In this document: piece after piece, positions 22,737 to 23,887 of the stretch
Layout: the number at the start of each line of letters is the position of its first letter
Position numbering within the stretch: the first letter of the stretch is position 1
Assembly: GCA_002104895.1 (NCBI GenBank)
Contig: MCFG01000171.1
Coordinates: 112,501-136,387 of the forward strand
Direction of reading: 5' to 3'
DNA from: Anaeromyces robustus
Lineage: Eukaryota > Neocallimastigomycota > Neocallimastigomycetes > Neocallimastigales > Neocallimastigaceae
DNA: 23,887 bases
Made by a program: the position numbers and the translations under genes
Notes under the pieces: generated by a model
Told to the model about the DNA's origin: nothing
What the model saw: only the letters and a program-made list of their open reading frames with translations
The model's database searches: none

Positions 22737-22760
22737 ATGGCACACAATTTGTACGTCAAC

Positions 22761-22766
22761 TTTATT
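22761..22766 (-). terminator. LINE polyadenylation signal AATAAA
   Basis: The hexamer reads AATAAA on the - strand (TTTATT on +), in the setting TTCAATAAAGTTGACG, 24 nt before the poly(A) tail. Confidence 0.75.
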
Positions 22767-22963
22767 GAATTTAAATATTAAAATACATGAATCATAAAAA
22801 AAACACATAATGAAAAAAAATGATACTAAAAAAAATAAAAACCAGTAAAATATTATAGATAATAATAGATAATACTGGAGGAAAAAAAGAAGTATAATAA
22901 TATTTAAAAACAATAAATCCATACAGCCCTTAATTCTAAATATAGAATTAAAGTAAAATTGAT

Positions 22964-23887
22964 CTATCCTATTCCACTAGGGTCGGAAATAGGATCGGCA
23001 TTTGCCCTACTAGGCTGTCCTACTGTGTTATCAGCATTGACGTTCCTGGAGAGGTTGGTTTTAAATTTATTGAATAATATATGTTGTCTTTTACAGACAA
23101 CAGGCATGATATCATTCAATAGAGCCGCAGATCGCAACAAGAATGGGGATTTTGAATAAGTACCAGATTCAGTCTGACACTTAAACAAACATTCCCATTC
23201 CTTTTTGTATGGACTATTGTTAATTCTATCACTAAAACCATAATCTCTACCACCAATTAAAAAAATATATATTCTATACCTATTAACTATTTTTTTACTA
23301 CCTAATATATCTATATTACTTATACTATTATTACTACTTTTATAACCCTTAACAATATTATTTATTCTATTATCCACACTAGGGTTATTACTGGTCCTAA
23401 CTAAACTATTAAAAAGACTATCTAAAAAATAAAAAAAATTTCTATCTAAATCAGAGAAGTGATCAATACGAAGATTTTTAAATAAGAAACAATTTATAAA
23501 CCAATGATCAATTCTCTGATAACTGTCACAATGGAAACAACATGAACAACAATTAGGACAAGAATTATTAATCATTTTAGCAGCTTTTGCAACTCTAGCA
23601 TCAATTTTATATCCACATCTTGCCCTAAGTATCCACCGAAAACCTTTGCTATATTCAGGAAATTCTAGATTAAGCTTTAAGTAACTTCTTGATTCTTCAA
23701 AGTTGTACATTTTATAAGTTTTAGCTTTAATTGATTTATCACTGTTCATGTCTCTGTCCCAATAGAATTCCATAATTTCTTTAGTAGAGGATGAAATATT
23801 GTTTAATTTATCATTTAATATTTTACTTTCTTTGTCCCAAGTCCATTTTCTTGTTGTAGCAACATTATTAACTATCTTTGAGATAAT
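22964..23887 (-). CDS. LINE ORF2, C-terminal 307 residues (reverse transcriptase polyprotein end)
   Basis: The frame is open from the right window edge to TAG at 22964-22966, so the start and the endonuclease and polymerase domains lie outside. The first 38 visible residues include TTRKWTWDKES. Then come FRWILRARCGY and a zinc-knuckle motif C-x2-C-x14-H-x4-C (CPNC ... DHWFINC, visible residues 110-133, bases 23489-23560). This resembles the C-terminal zinc-binding region that follows reverse transcriptase in many LINEs. About 170 residues follow, including IYIFLIGGRDYGFSDR, without recognised domains. In the family ORF2 nicks target DNA and copies the element RNA in the nucleus. Alternative: another retroelement class, judged unlikely because of the poly(A) end. 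The visible part shows no break. Confidence 0.8.
   Translation of the reverse strand: MISKIVNNVATTRKWTWDKESKILNDKLNNISSSTKEIMEFYWDRDMNSDKSIKAKTYKMYNFEESRSYLKLNLEFPEYSKGFRWILRARCGYKIDARVAKAAKMINNSCPNCCSCCFHCDSYQRIDHWFINCFLFKNLRIDHFSDLDRNFFYFLDSLFNSLVRTSNNPSVDNRINNIVKGYKSSNNSISNIDILGSKKIVNRYRIYIFLIGGRDYGFSDRINNSPYKKEWECLFKCQTESGTYSKSPFLLRSAALLNDIMPVVCKRQHILFNKFKTNLSRNVNADNTVGQPSRANADPISDPSGIG

Larger units (their letters stand above)
22711..23887 (-). mobile_element. 3' part of a non-LTR retrotransposon (LINE), runs off the window
   Basis: The element reads leftward. From right to left it shows the C-terminal part of ORF2, a TAG stop at 22964-22966, a 3' UTR of about 227 bp, an AATAAA signal at 22761-22766, and a 26-nt poly(A) tail (T on the + strand, 22711-22736). 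A poly(A) end without long terminal repeats is typical of LINEs. Its base composition is visibly richer in G and C near the ORF end than in the surrounding DNA. It could belong to the TRE group of Dictyostelium, but those usually sit next to tRNA genes and none is seen within the 270-bp spacer. The 5' part lies outside the window. Confidence 0.85.

Noticed and set aside
22707-22922. 71-codon frame ending in a Lys run
   Set aside because: It lies in the LINE 3' UTR and its Lys run is the poly(A) tail.
22959-23159. 66-codon + strand frame within the LINE
   Set aside because: It is the antisense reading of the end of ORF2.
22711-23887. LTR retrotransposon or DIRS-type element
   Set aside because: No terminal repeats are seen, whereas an AATAAA followed by a poly(A) tail and a C-terminal zinc-knuckle after the reverse transcriptase region fit a LINE.

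Overview
The window looks like nuclear DNA of a dictyostelid social amoeba, very probably Dictyostelium (D. discoideum or a close relative). The grounds are extreme A+T content with homopolymer runs between genes, short introns of almost pure A/T, TAA stops, long in-frame Asn, Ser and Lys/Glu tracts, and a TFIIB protein typical of that lineage. No bacterial features, tRNA, rRNA or CRISPR array were seen.

Left part (1-3514): a three-exon gene for general transcription factor TFIIB (gtf2b) lies on the + strand at 338-2038. It is followed by a 1.5 kb A/T-rich convergent intergenic region. Middle (3515-12727, - strand): one uninterrupted 3,070-residue reading frame encodes a giant ankyrin-repeat protein, with ankyrin clusters separated by Asn, Ser, acidic and Lys/Glu low-complexity tracts. 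From 12728 to about 15202 is gene-free A/T-rich DNA that holds several clear hairpins.

Right part (15203-22440): three tandem copies of a unit of about 2.2 kb, with landmark spacings of 2,636 and 2,745 bp. Each unit carries a near-perfect 45-nt palindrome, two modules bounded by TAGACAGA/TCTGTCTA inverted repeats, and a ~72-codon reading frame on the - strand that starts just beyond them and runs back to their edge. Units 1-2 and 2-3 are separated by decayed ~480-bp fragments of the ORF2 3' region of a LINE. About 270 bp beyond unit 3, the 3' end of a related LINE begins on the - strand (22711 to the window edge), with an intact reading-frame end, a zinc-knuckle motif, an AATAAA signal and a poly(A) tail.

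Nothing shows that the two host genes cooperate. TFIIB is a core Pol II initiation factor; the ankyrin protein's role cannot be read from sequence. The best candidate for something undescribed is the tandem array. Its units keep structured elements and a short reading frame, and its LINE fragments probably served as the recombination substrate that built it.
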